In this document: positions 1 to 5,092 of the stretch, one piece after another
How the letters are laid out: each line of letters starts with the position of its first letter
Position numbering within the stretch: the first letter of the stretch is position 1
Source: Candidatus Thalassarchaeaceae archaeon
Lineage (GTDB): Archaea; Thermoplasmatota; Poseidoniia; Poseidoniales; Thalassarchaeaceae
Assembly: GCA_030747475.1 (NCBI GenBank)
Contig: JASLKO010000081.1
Location: 1-5,092 of the forward strand
Length of the DNA stretch: 5,092 nt
Direction of reading: 5' to 3'
Notes under the pieces: model-generated
What the model was told of the DNA's origin: nothing
Database searches by the model: none
The model's input: only the letters and a program-made list of their open reading frames with translations
Program-made: the position numbers and the translations under genes

Positions 1-1124
1 CCCTCAAGGTCAAAATCTGTCCAATAGCGAATCATCCATGCTCCCGATATACCTGAACTGACATTTAATTGAACTGGAATCGTAAGATGGGCATGCGCAT
101 CTGGGGCATACTCGCCCGTCAATGAACCATGGAACCACGAACCGGGTGTTTCTCCAGCATTTGAGATGGTCACTTCATCGACATACCAACCAGGACGGTC
201 TACCGTTCCTGTTGGGTCCGTCCAAATTACAAATCGATGCAACATTTGAGATGCATTCGAATTGTGTAGATGTGATATGTCGAAGGTCGAGTTGACCCAA
301 CCACTCGCATTCGGCCCACCAAATACCCCGAAACCAGCCCCAGAGGCCCCATTTGGGACAGGGGCCGAATTTGAAATATTCCAATTGTATCCCCCAATTG
401 GTTCCACATAATTCCAAGTCACACCCCCATCTAGGCTGATTTCAACCCAAGCTCCAGATGAACCTGTAGAGGAGGGGGAATGGTGCAAATGATACCAGTG
501 ATTGAAATTCAATCTCCATTGATTTGCCAAACTTGGTACTGGACTGCTTGGCGAGGTTAACCAAGCATACGTACCTGCAGGCACTGGATTTTCTGGTAAA
601 GTTGCTGCAATCAGTGAACCATCGGAGGCGAGAGAGGGAATCAATCCCCCTGCAGATTGCCGTGCACTGTAATTCATGGCAAAAGCACCGTTGAATTGAG
701 AGGGTTCGGCCATTCGCCAAACATCTGCAGTGCCACCGACAACATATTGTTGAAATTGCAAGGAGAGGGATTCCAAATCATCCAATCGGCCCACTGTATG
801 ATTCACACCCAATGTCAATTCATGATCAAAGACTGAAATTGAGGCGTCGTCAAATGTACCATGGCTAAAATTGAGATTGGGATTGTCAGCCAACCAATGC
901 TCGCCCGTCCCTCCATTTCCATTTGCACCGGTTGATACATTGACCCAACCGTCTAGAATGGTCGAATTGACCGGGATTTGAAATGAATCCTCAGAAATGT
1001 TGGACAAAGTTCCATCGTTGGTGGGTTGAACAATTAGCTCTGAATCGCCATTGTATGGACTTTCAATAGCCTGGGCGATGGGGGCAATGAGCATGAGCAA
1101 GGTCAGTAGAATGGCCGCTCGCAT
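1..1124 (-). CDS. Secreted surface protein, N-terminal part (partial at left edge)
   Basis: An uninterrupted frame of 374 codons starts at ATG 1124-1122 and leaves the window at position 1. The first 19 residues (MRAAILLTLLMLIAPIAQA) are a classic Sec signal peptide with likely cleavage after AQA. The mature part is rich in Asn, Gly, Ser, Thr and Trp, has no cysteine, and carries 11 N-x-S/T sequons, as in N-glycosylated archaeal envelope proteins. Residues about 200-320 resemble the jelly-roll modules seen in immune-inhibitor-A/MAM-like secreted proteins: GAWVEISLDGGVTW at 224-237 and a closing PGWYVDEVTI at 311-320. Residues 345-374 (GAWMIRYWTDFDLEG near the end) look like the start of a second copy. 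Start choice is supported by a strong Shine-Dalgarno sequence GAGGTGA at 1129-1135, 4 nt upstream. Function is unknown; adhesion or polymer binding, or an attached protease domain beyond the window, are possibilities. The frame and signal peptide are clear; the domain naming is tentative. Confidence 0.9.
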   Translation of the reverse strand, partial: MRAAILLTLLMLIAPIAQAIESPYNGDSELIVQPTNDGTLSNISEDSFQIPVNSTILDGWVNVSTGANGNGGTGEHWLADNPNLNFSHGTFDDASISVFDHELTLGVNHTVGRLDDLESLSLQFQQYVVGGTADVWRMAEPSQFNGAFAMNYSARQSAGGLIPSLASDGSLIAATLPENPVPAGTYAWLTSPSSPVPSLANQWRLNFNHWYHLHHSPSSTGSSGAWVEISLDGGVTWNYVEPIGGYNWNISNSAPVPNGASGAGFGVFGGPNASGWVNSTFDISHLHNSNASQMLHRFVIWTDPTGTVDRPGWYVDEVTISNAGETPGSWFHGSLTGEYAPDAHAHLTIPVQLNVSSGISGAWMIRYWTDFDLE

Positions 1125-1128
1125 GGTC

Positions 1129-1135
1129 TCACCTC
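1129..1135 (-). promoter_or_regulatory. Shine-Dalgarno site of the secreted protein gene
   Basis: Read on the minus strand this is GAGGTGA, a seven-base match to the complement of the archaeal 16S 3' end, 4 nt before ATG at 1124. It fixes the start codon that gives the signal peptide. No convincing TATA box is visible further upstream (1150-1180). Confidence 0.75.
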
Positions 1136-1185
1136 GAATAGGCCACCCTTGGCCGTCGGTTTGAACACAACGGATGTCTGACCAC

Positions 1186-1202
1186 AGCGCCCGTAGGGCG
1201 CT
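1186..1202. repeat. Perfect GC-rich inverted repeat (possible operator or hairpin)
   Basis: AGCGCCCGTAGGGCGCT is a 7-bp perfect inverted repeat around a 3-nt GTA centre. It lies near the middle of the divergent intergenic region, 62 bp from the secreted protein start and 57 bp from the GINS start. As DNA it could be a dimeric regulator site acting on both genes; as RNA it would be a short stable hairpin, but it lacks a U-tract and so does not look like a terminator. Role is unassigned. Confidence 0.5.
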
Positions 1203-1249
1203 TCCCATGTGAATGGTTCATTTACCGGCACGGAGGAGAGACAGTTCGC

Positions 1250-1253
1250 GGTG
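1250..1253 (+). promoter_or_regulatory. Short Shine-Dalgarno site of the GINS gene
   Basis: GGTG sits 5 nt before ATG 1259 and matches the core of the archaeal anti-Shine-Dalgarno complement. The reading frame stays open further upstream, but no ATG, GTG or TTG codon occurs in frame back to at least 1160. Together these support 1259 as the start. Confidence 0.55.
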
Positions 1254-1258
1254 GGCAT

Positions 1259-2155
1259 ATGGGTGAGCAAGAAGTGTTGCAAGGTCCCCAACTTGCAGCT
1301 GTCGAAGCACAACTTCATGCTCTATTGCGCAAACAAGCCAAACACGCACTCCCTGTCGATTTGCCAAGACCTGATTTCTGGCATGTTTGCTCTCAATTGC
1401 TACAATCAATAGAACTTGAATTGACTGAAATTAGTCGGGCAGAGGGGTTTTCAGCAAGAACACAAACACTTTCCAGAAGACAAGCAAATTTGCGGCGGGC
1501 AATTGCAGACTTAACTCGACATCGACTGACTGCATTTGTGAACCATGCAGCACTAGCAAATCTTGCGAGTACCCCCTTTGGAGATGCTGTATCAGAAGCC
1601 AGTCTCAATCTAATGCCAATCGATTGGCAACGTCAGGATGGTGCGGAACGCGCATTTCACTCTGGTGTTGCTGAACTAATCGAGCAATACAAGCGAAATG
1701 TTTCTTGGAATGGATTGCAAAAAGGTGTCATCGAAACTGAAAATATACCTGTGCCAGCAACCCCTGCTGGAAATGCCCAATTGGACCAATTCGTCGAACA
1801 ACCTGGGGGCCTTACCGGATCTGAACCACCGGTTATCGAATCAAACCCAAATGAGGAAACATGGCAAGACCCTGATTTTGACGAAGAAGATAGAATTTCA
1901 ATGATGGAAGGTTATCCAGAAATTTCTGATTCAATTTCGGACGAACCTGTGCTGGCAGATGAAAATACAAGTCCTGAGAATGAAATCAGTGATGGAATGA
2001 TTCGTCTTCAAATTCTCAAAGATATGCCTGAGCCTATTCTTGATGCGAACGGTGATGAAATTGAACTCATGACTGGGGATGTATTCAACTGCAGCGCCCT
2101 AATGGCTGATACCCTAATCGCTGCGGGTTGGGCCGTAGCATCATCTCTCGATTGA
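1259..2155 (+). CDS. gins51: GINS complex subunit, Gins51-type DNA replication factor
   Basis: GINS links the MCM helicase to partners such as GAN/RecJ nuclease and primase-polymerase at archaeal replication forks. The 298-residue product has the A-then-B order of Gins51/Sld5/Psf1. Residues about 15-150 are helical, with a GINS-like helix at 76-96 (LRRAIADLTRHRLTAFVNHA region). Residues 246-294 match the small C-terminal B domain: MIRLQILKDMPEPI, then an LMTGDVF turn, then a helix ADTLIAAG. Between them, about 155-245, lies a Pro/Asn-rich, strongly acidic segment (about 24 Asp/Glu against 2 Lys/Arg) that is probably disordered. Archaeal Gins51 proteins are usually nearer 190 residues, so the extra length is mainly this linker. 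Thermoplasmatota generally have only this one GINS subunit, forming a homotetramer; the same is inferred here. The gene converges on rpsJ, 13 bp apart. Family call is from fold pattern and motif memory, good for the B domain and moderate for the A domain. Confidence 0.8.
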   Translation: MGEQEVLQGPQLAAVEAQLHALLRKQAKHALPVDLPRPDFWHVCSQLLQSIELELTEISRAEGFSARTQTLSRRQANLRRAIADLTRHRLTAFVNHAALANLASTPFGDAVSEASLNLMPIDWQRQDGAERAFHSGVAELIEQYKRNVSWNGLQKGVIETENIPVPATPAGNAQLDQFVEQPGGLTGSEPPVIESNPNEETWQDPDFDEEDRISMMEGYPEISDSISDEPVLADENTSPENEISDGMIRLQILKDMPEPILDANGDEIELMTGDVFNCSALMADTLIAAGWAVASSLD

Positions 2156-2172
2156 GAGACGTAAGCTCTCAA
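2144..2172. terminator. Overlapping hairpins at the GINS/rpsJ convergence point
   Basis: Two alternative stems share one arm. TCTCTC (2144-2149) pairs with GAGAGA (2154-2159) across a GATT loop. TTGAGAG (2152-2158) pairs equally well with CTCTCAA (2166-2172) across a 7-nt loop. The structure covers both stop codons and the whole 13-bp gap. No T-tract follows on either strand, which archaeal termination usually needs, so a bidirectional terminator or 3'-end stabiliser is only a possibility. Confidence 0.35.
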
Positions 2173-2498
2173 GCAACTGTCCGTAGGCTGAGTTCGATGG
2201 TTACTGTATCGGGGATTGGAATGCGCATGACTTGGCGAAGTGCGCTTTCATCGGTTGACTTGCCGATGACCAATTCTAGCAGACGCTTGTGAATACGCAT
2301 TTCCCAGTGATCCCATGTTTCGCTGCCTTCTCCGTCAGGTGCCTTACGGCACGGGACGACCAAGCGTCGAGTGGGTAGTGGGATTGGCCCACGGAGTTTG
2401 ACTCCGGTTTGCTCACTAATGCTGCGAATTGATGCACAGACAGTATCAATGTCAACGTGGTTCTCACCAGTTAGTTTGATGGTGGTAACCGTTGGCAT
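2169..2498 (-). CDS. rpsJ: 30S ribosomal protein S10 (uS10), archaeal type
   Basis: uS10 is a small-subunit head protein. The 109-residue product carries the archaeal/eukaryotic family signatures: TGVKLRGPIPLPTRRLVVP at 31-49, the PDGEGSETWDHWEMRIHKRL block at 54-73, and MRIPIPDTVTIEL at 91-103. Usual archaeal length is about 102, so it is complete with a few extra residues around 78-86 and at the C-terminus (LRTVA). The start ATG (2498-2496) is 42 nt after the tuf stop. The bases before it (AAGGGATG) give only a poor Shine-Dalgarno match, and another ATG 7 nt upstream (2505) is out of frame. No separate promoter is evident, so it is most likely cotranscribed with tuf, the usual archaeal arrangement tuf-rpsJ. 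Confidence 0.97.
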   Translation of the reverse strand: MPTVTTIKLTGENHVDIDTVCASIRSISEQTGVKLRGPIPLPTRRLVVPCRKAPDGEGSETWDHWEMRIHKRLLELVIGKSTDESALRQVMRIPIPDTVTIELSLRTVA

Positions 2499-2540
2499 GA
2501 TGCATCCCTTTTCCGATGGTTTGTTGAATCAGTAAGAATT

Positions 2541-3830
2541 TCACTTCTTATCAATCTTCATGCAAACGCCTGCTGCAACCGTCTTACCCATGTCGCGAAT
2601 TGCGAAGCGGGAAAGTTCGGGGAAAGCATCCATCTGCTCGATTGCCATCGGTTTTGTAGGCTGGAACCGAATCAGGCAAGCATCACCTGTCACAAGGAAA
2701 GCCGGATTGGCTTCCTTGCCTGCCTTGGAGGTCTTCTCCAATAGCTCTACGAAGCGAACTGCAACCTGAGCGGTGTGTGCGTGGAACACAGGAGTGTATC
2801 CAGCAGCAACTGCCTTGGGGATGTCCATCAACTGGATTTGACCAACGAAGGTCTCGTCGTGACGAACGAACATTGGCTCATTGTCTGAGTATCCAGCAAT
2901 GTCACCACGGCGAATGTCCTGAGCGGACAATCCACGTACGTTGAATCCAACGTTGTCGCCAGGCTCTGCCTTGTCGACCATTGTGTGGTGCATTTCGATG
3001 CTCTTGACCTCAGCCGATTTCTGGCTTGGGTTGAATACAACTGTCTTACCAGCGTTTAGGATTCCGGTTTCAATCTTGCCAACAGGCACTGTACCAATAC
3101 CGCTGATCTTGTAAACATCCTGAATTGGAAGTCTTAGAGGACGGTCAGTTGGCTTTGGACCCATTTGGATTTGATCAATACACTCGAAGAGTGTTGGACC
3201 ACTATACCACTTCATGTTGTCACTCTTGGTGTACAGGTTCTCTCCGTTGAATGACGAGCAAGGTACCATTGGAACATCAGCTGGGTTGAAGCCAGCCATC
3301 TTTAGCAAGGTGCTAACTTCTTCCTTGACACTGTTGTATTTGTCTTCGCTGTAGTCGACACCAGAGATATCCATCTTGTTGATGTTGACGATAAGTTGCT
3401 TAACACCCAATACGCGCGCGAGGAAAGCGTGTTCCTTGGTCTGTGCGTTGACACCGTCGTTTGCTGCAACACAGAGAACGGCTGCATCAGCCTGACTGGT
3501 ACCAGTAATCATGTTCTTCACGAAGTCACGGTGACCTGGTGCGTCGATGATTGTGAAGTAGTAGTTAGGTGTGAATAGTTCCTTGTGAGCAACGTCGATT
3601 GTGATTCCACGCTCGCGCTCTTCCTTCAGACCATCCATAACGTATGCAAGTCCGAATCCGGCCTTACCCATTTCCTGTGCTAGCTTCTCGTTCTTTTCAA
3701 TAACGTGATCTTCGATGTGGCCAGTGTCTAATAGAAGGCGACCAACAGTGGTCGACTTTCCGTGATCAACGTGCCCTACGAAAACGATGTTTAGATGCGG
3801 CTTCTTCTTATCTTCCCATTGTGAACCCAT
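2541..3830 (-). CDS. tuf: Translation elongation factor EF-1 alpha (aEF1A/EF-Tu)
   Basis: This GTPase delivers aminoacyl-tRNA to the ribosomal A site. The 429-residue product is full length (archaeal norm about 425-435). The G domain shows all GTPase motifs: P-loop GHVDHGKST 19-27, switch I RGIT 74-77, DAPGH 96-100, NKMD 151-154 and a G5 region near PCSS 190-193. His100 in DAPGH, the GTP-hydrolysis residue, is present. Domain 2 begins with RLPIQDVYKISGIGTVPVG (233-251), and domain 3 ends with the conserved RFAIRDMGKTVAAGV segment before MKIDKK. The loop between the G3 and G4 motifs is the short GVNAQTKEH form, not the longer insert shared by Crenarchaeota and eukaryotes, which fits a euryarchaeal-type lineage. 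The start is supported by Shine-Dalgarno GAGGT (3837-3841) 6 nt upstream. It leads the tuf-rpsJ unit; fusA, its common upstream neighbour, is absent here. Confidence 0.99.
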   Translation of the reverse strand: MGSQWEDKKKPHLNIVFVGHVDHGKSTTVGRLLLDTGHIEDHVIEKNEKLAQEMGKAGFGLAYVMDGLKEERERGITIDVAHKELFTPNYYFTIIDAPGHRDFVKNMITGTSQADAAVLCVAANDGVNAQTKEHAFLARVLGVKQLIVNINKMDISGVDYSEDKYNSVKEEVSTLLKMAGFNPADVPMVPCSSFNGENLYTKSDNMKWYSGPTLFECIDQIQMGPKPTDRPLRLPIQDVYKISGIGTVPVGKIETGILNAGKTVVFNPSQKSAEVKSIEMHHTMVDKAEPGDNVGFNVRGLSAQDIRRGDIAGYSDNEPMFVRHDETFVGQIQLMDIPKAVAAGYTPVFHAHTAQVAVRFVELLEKTSKAGKEANPAFLVTGDACLIRFQPTKPMAIEQMDAFPELSRFAIRDMGKTVAAGVCMKIDKK

Positions 3831-3836
3831 AATTCT

Positions 3837-3841
3837 ACCTC
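3837..3841 (-). promoter_or_regulatory. Shine-Dalgarno site of tuf
   Basis: GAGGT on the minus strand, 6 nt before the tuf ATG, is a standard-strength archaeal ribosome binding site. It confirms the start codon at 3830. Confidence 0.75.
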
Positions 3842-3869
3842 AATGTGTGGCCCGCCGACCAAACTCCCC

Positions 3870-3877
3870 TATATCAA
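3870..3877 (-). promoter_or_regulatory. Candidate proximal TATA box of tuf
   Basis: TTGATATA on the minus strand resembles the archaeal TATA element and lies 39 nt before the tuf ATG. With the usual spacing of about 25 bp to the transcription start, it predicts a leader of roughly 15-20 nt that just includes the Shine-Dalgarno site. Bases upstream are not a clear BRE. Confidence 0.45.
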
Positions 3878-3915
3878 GGTAGTCTCTGACAAGGGTTTTC
3901 AATAATCGATGCTAG

Positions 3916-3934
3916 ATGGTGTACTGTACGCCAT
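3916..3934. repeat. 19-bp near-palindrome upstream of tuf (possible operator)
   Basis: ATGGTGTACTGTACGCCAT pairs nine bases on each side of a central T, with one mismatch (T3920/G3930). The odd-centred, two-half-site form (GGtGTAC / GTACgCC) resembles a binding site for a dimeric regulator. It lies between the two candidate TATA boxes, just where transcription from the distal one would start. In RNA it could alternatively form a small hairpin in the tail of the upstream surface protein transcript. Confidence 0.4.
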
Positions 3935-3941
3935 ATTTGGT

Positions 3942-3950
3942 GATATAATT
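3942..3950 (-). promoter_or_regulatory. Candidate distal TATA box of tuf
   Basis: AATTATATC on the minus strand is closer to the archaeal TATA consensus than the proximal candidate. It lies immediately after the stop codon of the upstream PKD protein gene and would place a transcription start near 3915-3920, giving a leader of about 85-90 nt. Which of the two boxes is used cannot be decided from sequence. Confidence 0.35.
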
Positions 3951-3954
3951 GAGT

Positions 3955-5092
3955 TTATTTGTACTCTAGGATGATGACAAACGACTTCACCGTGGTATCG
4001 TGTGCTTTCTCATTGACCAAATCCACAGTCCAATGCATGGTCCATTCACCATCGTTGTAATTGCGGAAGTGTTGGGTGCTCAATCGGAGTTCAACACAAC
4101 GATCGTCATCTGAACAATCGCCAGCAGTTTGGTCTTCATTCGCAAGATATGTTGTATTGCCAATTTCTTCAGTATCTGAATCAGATTGTGAGCCATTGTA
4201 GGCATAGATGTCAAGCCTATTGGAACATCCTGTTTGCTCAGAGCATGTTCCGGCAGGCCAATCATCATCTAACTTTGGATAGGTGGCTTGGATTTTCACA
4301 TATCGAATGGAATGTGTTTGACTGGAATGGTCCTTGTGATAGACCAATGGGTACTCAAATGTGGCTGTTCCGGCACCAGATGTGCCATTGCTATCAATTG
4401 TGAATTCAGCCCAAGCGCCCCTGTAATTGATGAAAACGTCGATTGTCATGGTGTCGATAAAGCCTTGACTGTCCGTCACACTGAGGCTGATTTCATATTC
4501 GCCAGGCCAGACATTGGTCCACTCCACTTCTTCACCGGTCAAGTCCACGTCATTGTCCATGATGCCATCGCCATCACTGTCGACATAGAGATCTAAATCC
4601 CATTCGAATTCTGTCAAGTATGAGCTTGCATCTCCAGCAGATGAATCTGAACCATCCAGTTGGATTGTGGTGGTTGCATCGATTGTATCATCACTTGTTT
4701 CCATCTCTTCTTCACAAATCCATGCGAGGATGAACGTGCCCGCAGGAGGGTTTTCTCCTGTACAATCATCATCCTTGTAGTGAATGATTGAGGCGGTTGG
4801 TTCTGCTGCATCTGCTGCTGCAACAATCACATCGCGTTCTTCGCAGATTTCGAAGTCGGTTGAACTGACACATAATTCGACGGTTTTGGCCCCTTGAGAA
4901 TTATACGTATGACTGGCGGTAGATCCATCTGCCACATTTCCATCACCAAAATCCCATGAGAACGTCATGGGGTCGCCATCAGGGTCTGACGATCCGATGG
5001 CGGAAAATTGTACATTTTCGCCAACCTTGACCGTGCCCGATGGAGTGATGTTCAGTGTTACAGTTGGAGGCGAATCACTAGCCAGGGTATCA
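3955..5092 (-). CDS. Large secreted PKD-domain surface protein, C-terminal part (partial at right edge)
   Basis: The frame is open from the right edge to TAA at 3957-3955, giving 378 visible residues; the N-terminus lies outside. Visible residues about 8-92 are a PKD (Ig-like) domain with the signature WDFGDG at 46-51 and a downstream SHTY strand. Residues about 98-223 form a second, divergent PKD-like domain with a long loop containing DSDGDGIMDND (171-181), an EF-hand/thrombospondin-type-3-like calcium-binding motif, and an ending SLSVTDSQG. Residues about 225-378 are a further beta-rich domain I do not recognise; its GEWTMHWTVDL segment near the end faintly recalls a proprotein-convertase P domain. 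Eight cysteines occur in close pairs (74/83, 110/126, 283/289, 326/332), suggesting four extracellular disulfides. The product is very acidic. No transmembrane helix or sorting tail follows; it ends VIILEYK. Likely cell-surface or released, role unknown. An internal ATG at 4968 sits inside the first PKD domain and is not the true start. Confidence 0.9.
   Translation of the reverse strand, partial: DTLASDSPPTVTLNITPSGTVKVGENVQFSAIGSSDPDGDPMTFSWDFGDGNVADGSTASHTYNSQGAKTVELCVSSTDFEICEERDVIVAAADAAEPTASIIHYKDDDCTGENPPAGTFILAWICEEEMETSDDTIDATTTIQLDGSDSSAGDASSYLTEFEWDLDLYVDSDGDGIMDNDVDLTGEEVEWTNVWPGEYEISLSVTDSQGFIDTMTIDVFINYRGAWAEFTIDSNGTSGAGTATFEYPLVYHKDHSSQTHSIRYVKIQATYPKLDDDWPAGTCSEQTGCSNRLDIYAYNGSQSDSDTEEIGNTTYLANEDQTAGDCSDDDRCVELRLSTQHFRNYNDGEWTMHWTVDLVNEKAHDTTVKSFVIILEYK

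Larger units (their letters stand above)
1125..1258. promoter_or_regulatory. Divergent intergenic control region
   Basis: This 134-bp gap separates the divergently read secreted protein and GINS genes, so it should hold both promoters. It contains both Shine-Dalgarno sites, a GGCCA/TGGCC inverted repeat (1141-1145 and 1150-1154) and a stronger palindrome at 1186-1202. For the GINS direction the only TATA-like stretch is TTCATTTA at 1217-1224, about 35 nt before the start codon; this is weak. No TATA box stands out for the other direction. Assignment as a regulatory region rests on gene geometry rather than on recognised promoter motifs. Confidence 0.5.

Noticed and set aside
442..720. 92-codon minus-strand frame and other short frames in 175-720
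   Set aside because: They lie out of frame inside the continuous secreted protein frame, which has a signal peptide, good ribosome binding site and coherent domain motifs.
1140..1175. GTTCAAACC on the minus strand, resembling a tRNA T-loop
   Set aside because: The flanking bases do not form a 5-bp T-stem, and no acceptor or anticodon arm can be placed around it.
1103..1258. Minus-strand frame across the divergent intergenic region giving a 51-residue peptide from ATG 1258 (part of a longer 71-codon frame to 1318)
   Set aside because: No Shine-Dalgarno sequence precedes it, it overlaps the start of the well-supported secreted protein by 22 nt in another frame and carries that gene's ribosome binding site, and the peptide matches no family I know. 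Conservation of the peptide in relatives would reopen the question.
2499..2506. GATGCATC palindrome just before the rpsJ start
   Set aside because: Eight bases only, not extended by flanking sequence, and inside a polycistronic spacer; likely chance.
3302..3578. Frames on both strands inside tuf
   Set aside because: tuf is complete with all GTPase motifs; these are shadows of a highly biased coding sequence.
4149..4826. Plus- and minus-strand frames inside the PKD protein gene
   Set aside because: They are low-complexity or Gln/Met-rich readings of the acidic PKD coding sequence and lack start signals.

Overview
The window looks like a piece of an archaeal chromosome, most likely a marine Thermoplasmatota (Poseidoniia / Marine Group II type). 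The evidence is an archaeal EF-1 alpha with the short, euryarchaeal form of its G-domain loop, an archaeal uS10, a single GINS-type replication protein, and two secreted beta-sandwich/PKD proteins typical of these planktonic archaea. Group-level placement is inference; the archaeal assignment itself is firm.

Layout. (a) Positions 1-1124, minus strand: start of a secreted, Cys-free, sequon-rich surface protein, running off the left edge. (b) 1125-1258: divergent intergenic region with ribosome binding sites for both flanking genes and a perfect 17-bp GC palindrome. (c) 1259-2155, plus strand: a GINS51-like DNA replication factor (helical A domain, about 90-residue acidic linker, C-terminal B domain). 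(d) 2156-2168: 13-bp convergent gap with overlapping, mutually exclusive hairpins. (e) 2169-2498 and 2541-3830, minus strand: rpsJ (uS10) downstream of tuf (aEF1A), a two-gene translation operon. (f) 3831-3954: tuf control region with two candidate TATA boxes and a 19-bp near-palindrome. (g) 3955-5092, minus strand: C-terminal part of a large secreted PKD protein, entering from the right edge.

How the genes relate. tuf and rpsJ are the tail of the classical str-type operon, but fusA is not upstream; tuf appears to start its own transcript. The GINS gene runs head-on into rpsJ, so their 3' ends must overlap in RNA. The two surface proteins share a general theme (exported, calcium- or sugar-binding style beta folds) but are built differently: one has no cysteine, the other has eight in its visible part.

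I see no mobile element, CRISPR array, tRNA or rRNA. Nothing here amounts to a clearly new multi-gene system. The points most worth a second look are the long acidic linker of the GINS protein, the palindromes in the two promoter regions, and the uncharacterised C-terminal domain of the PKD protein.
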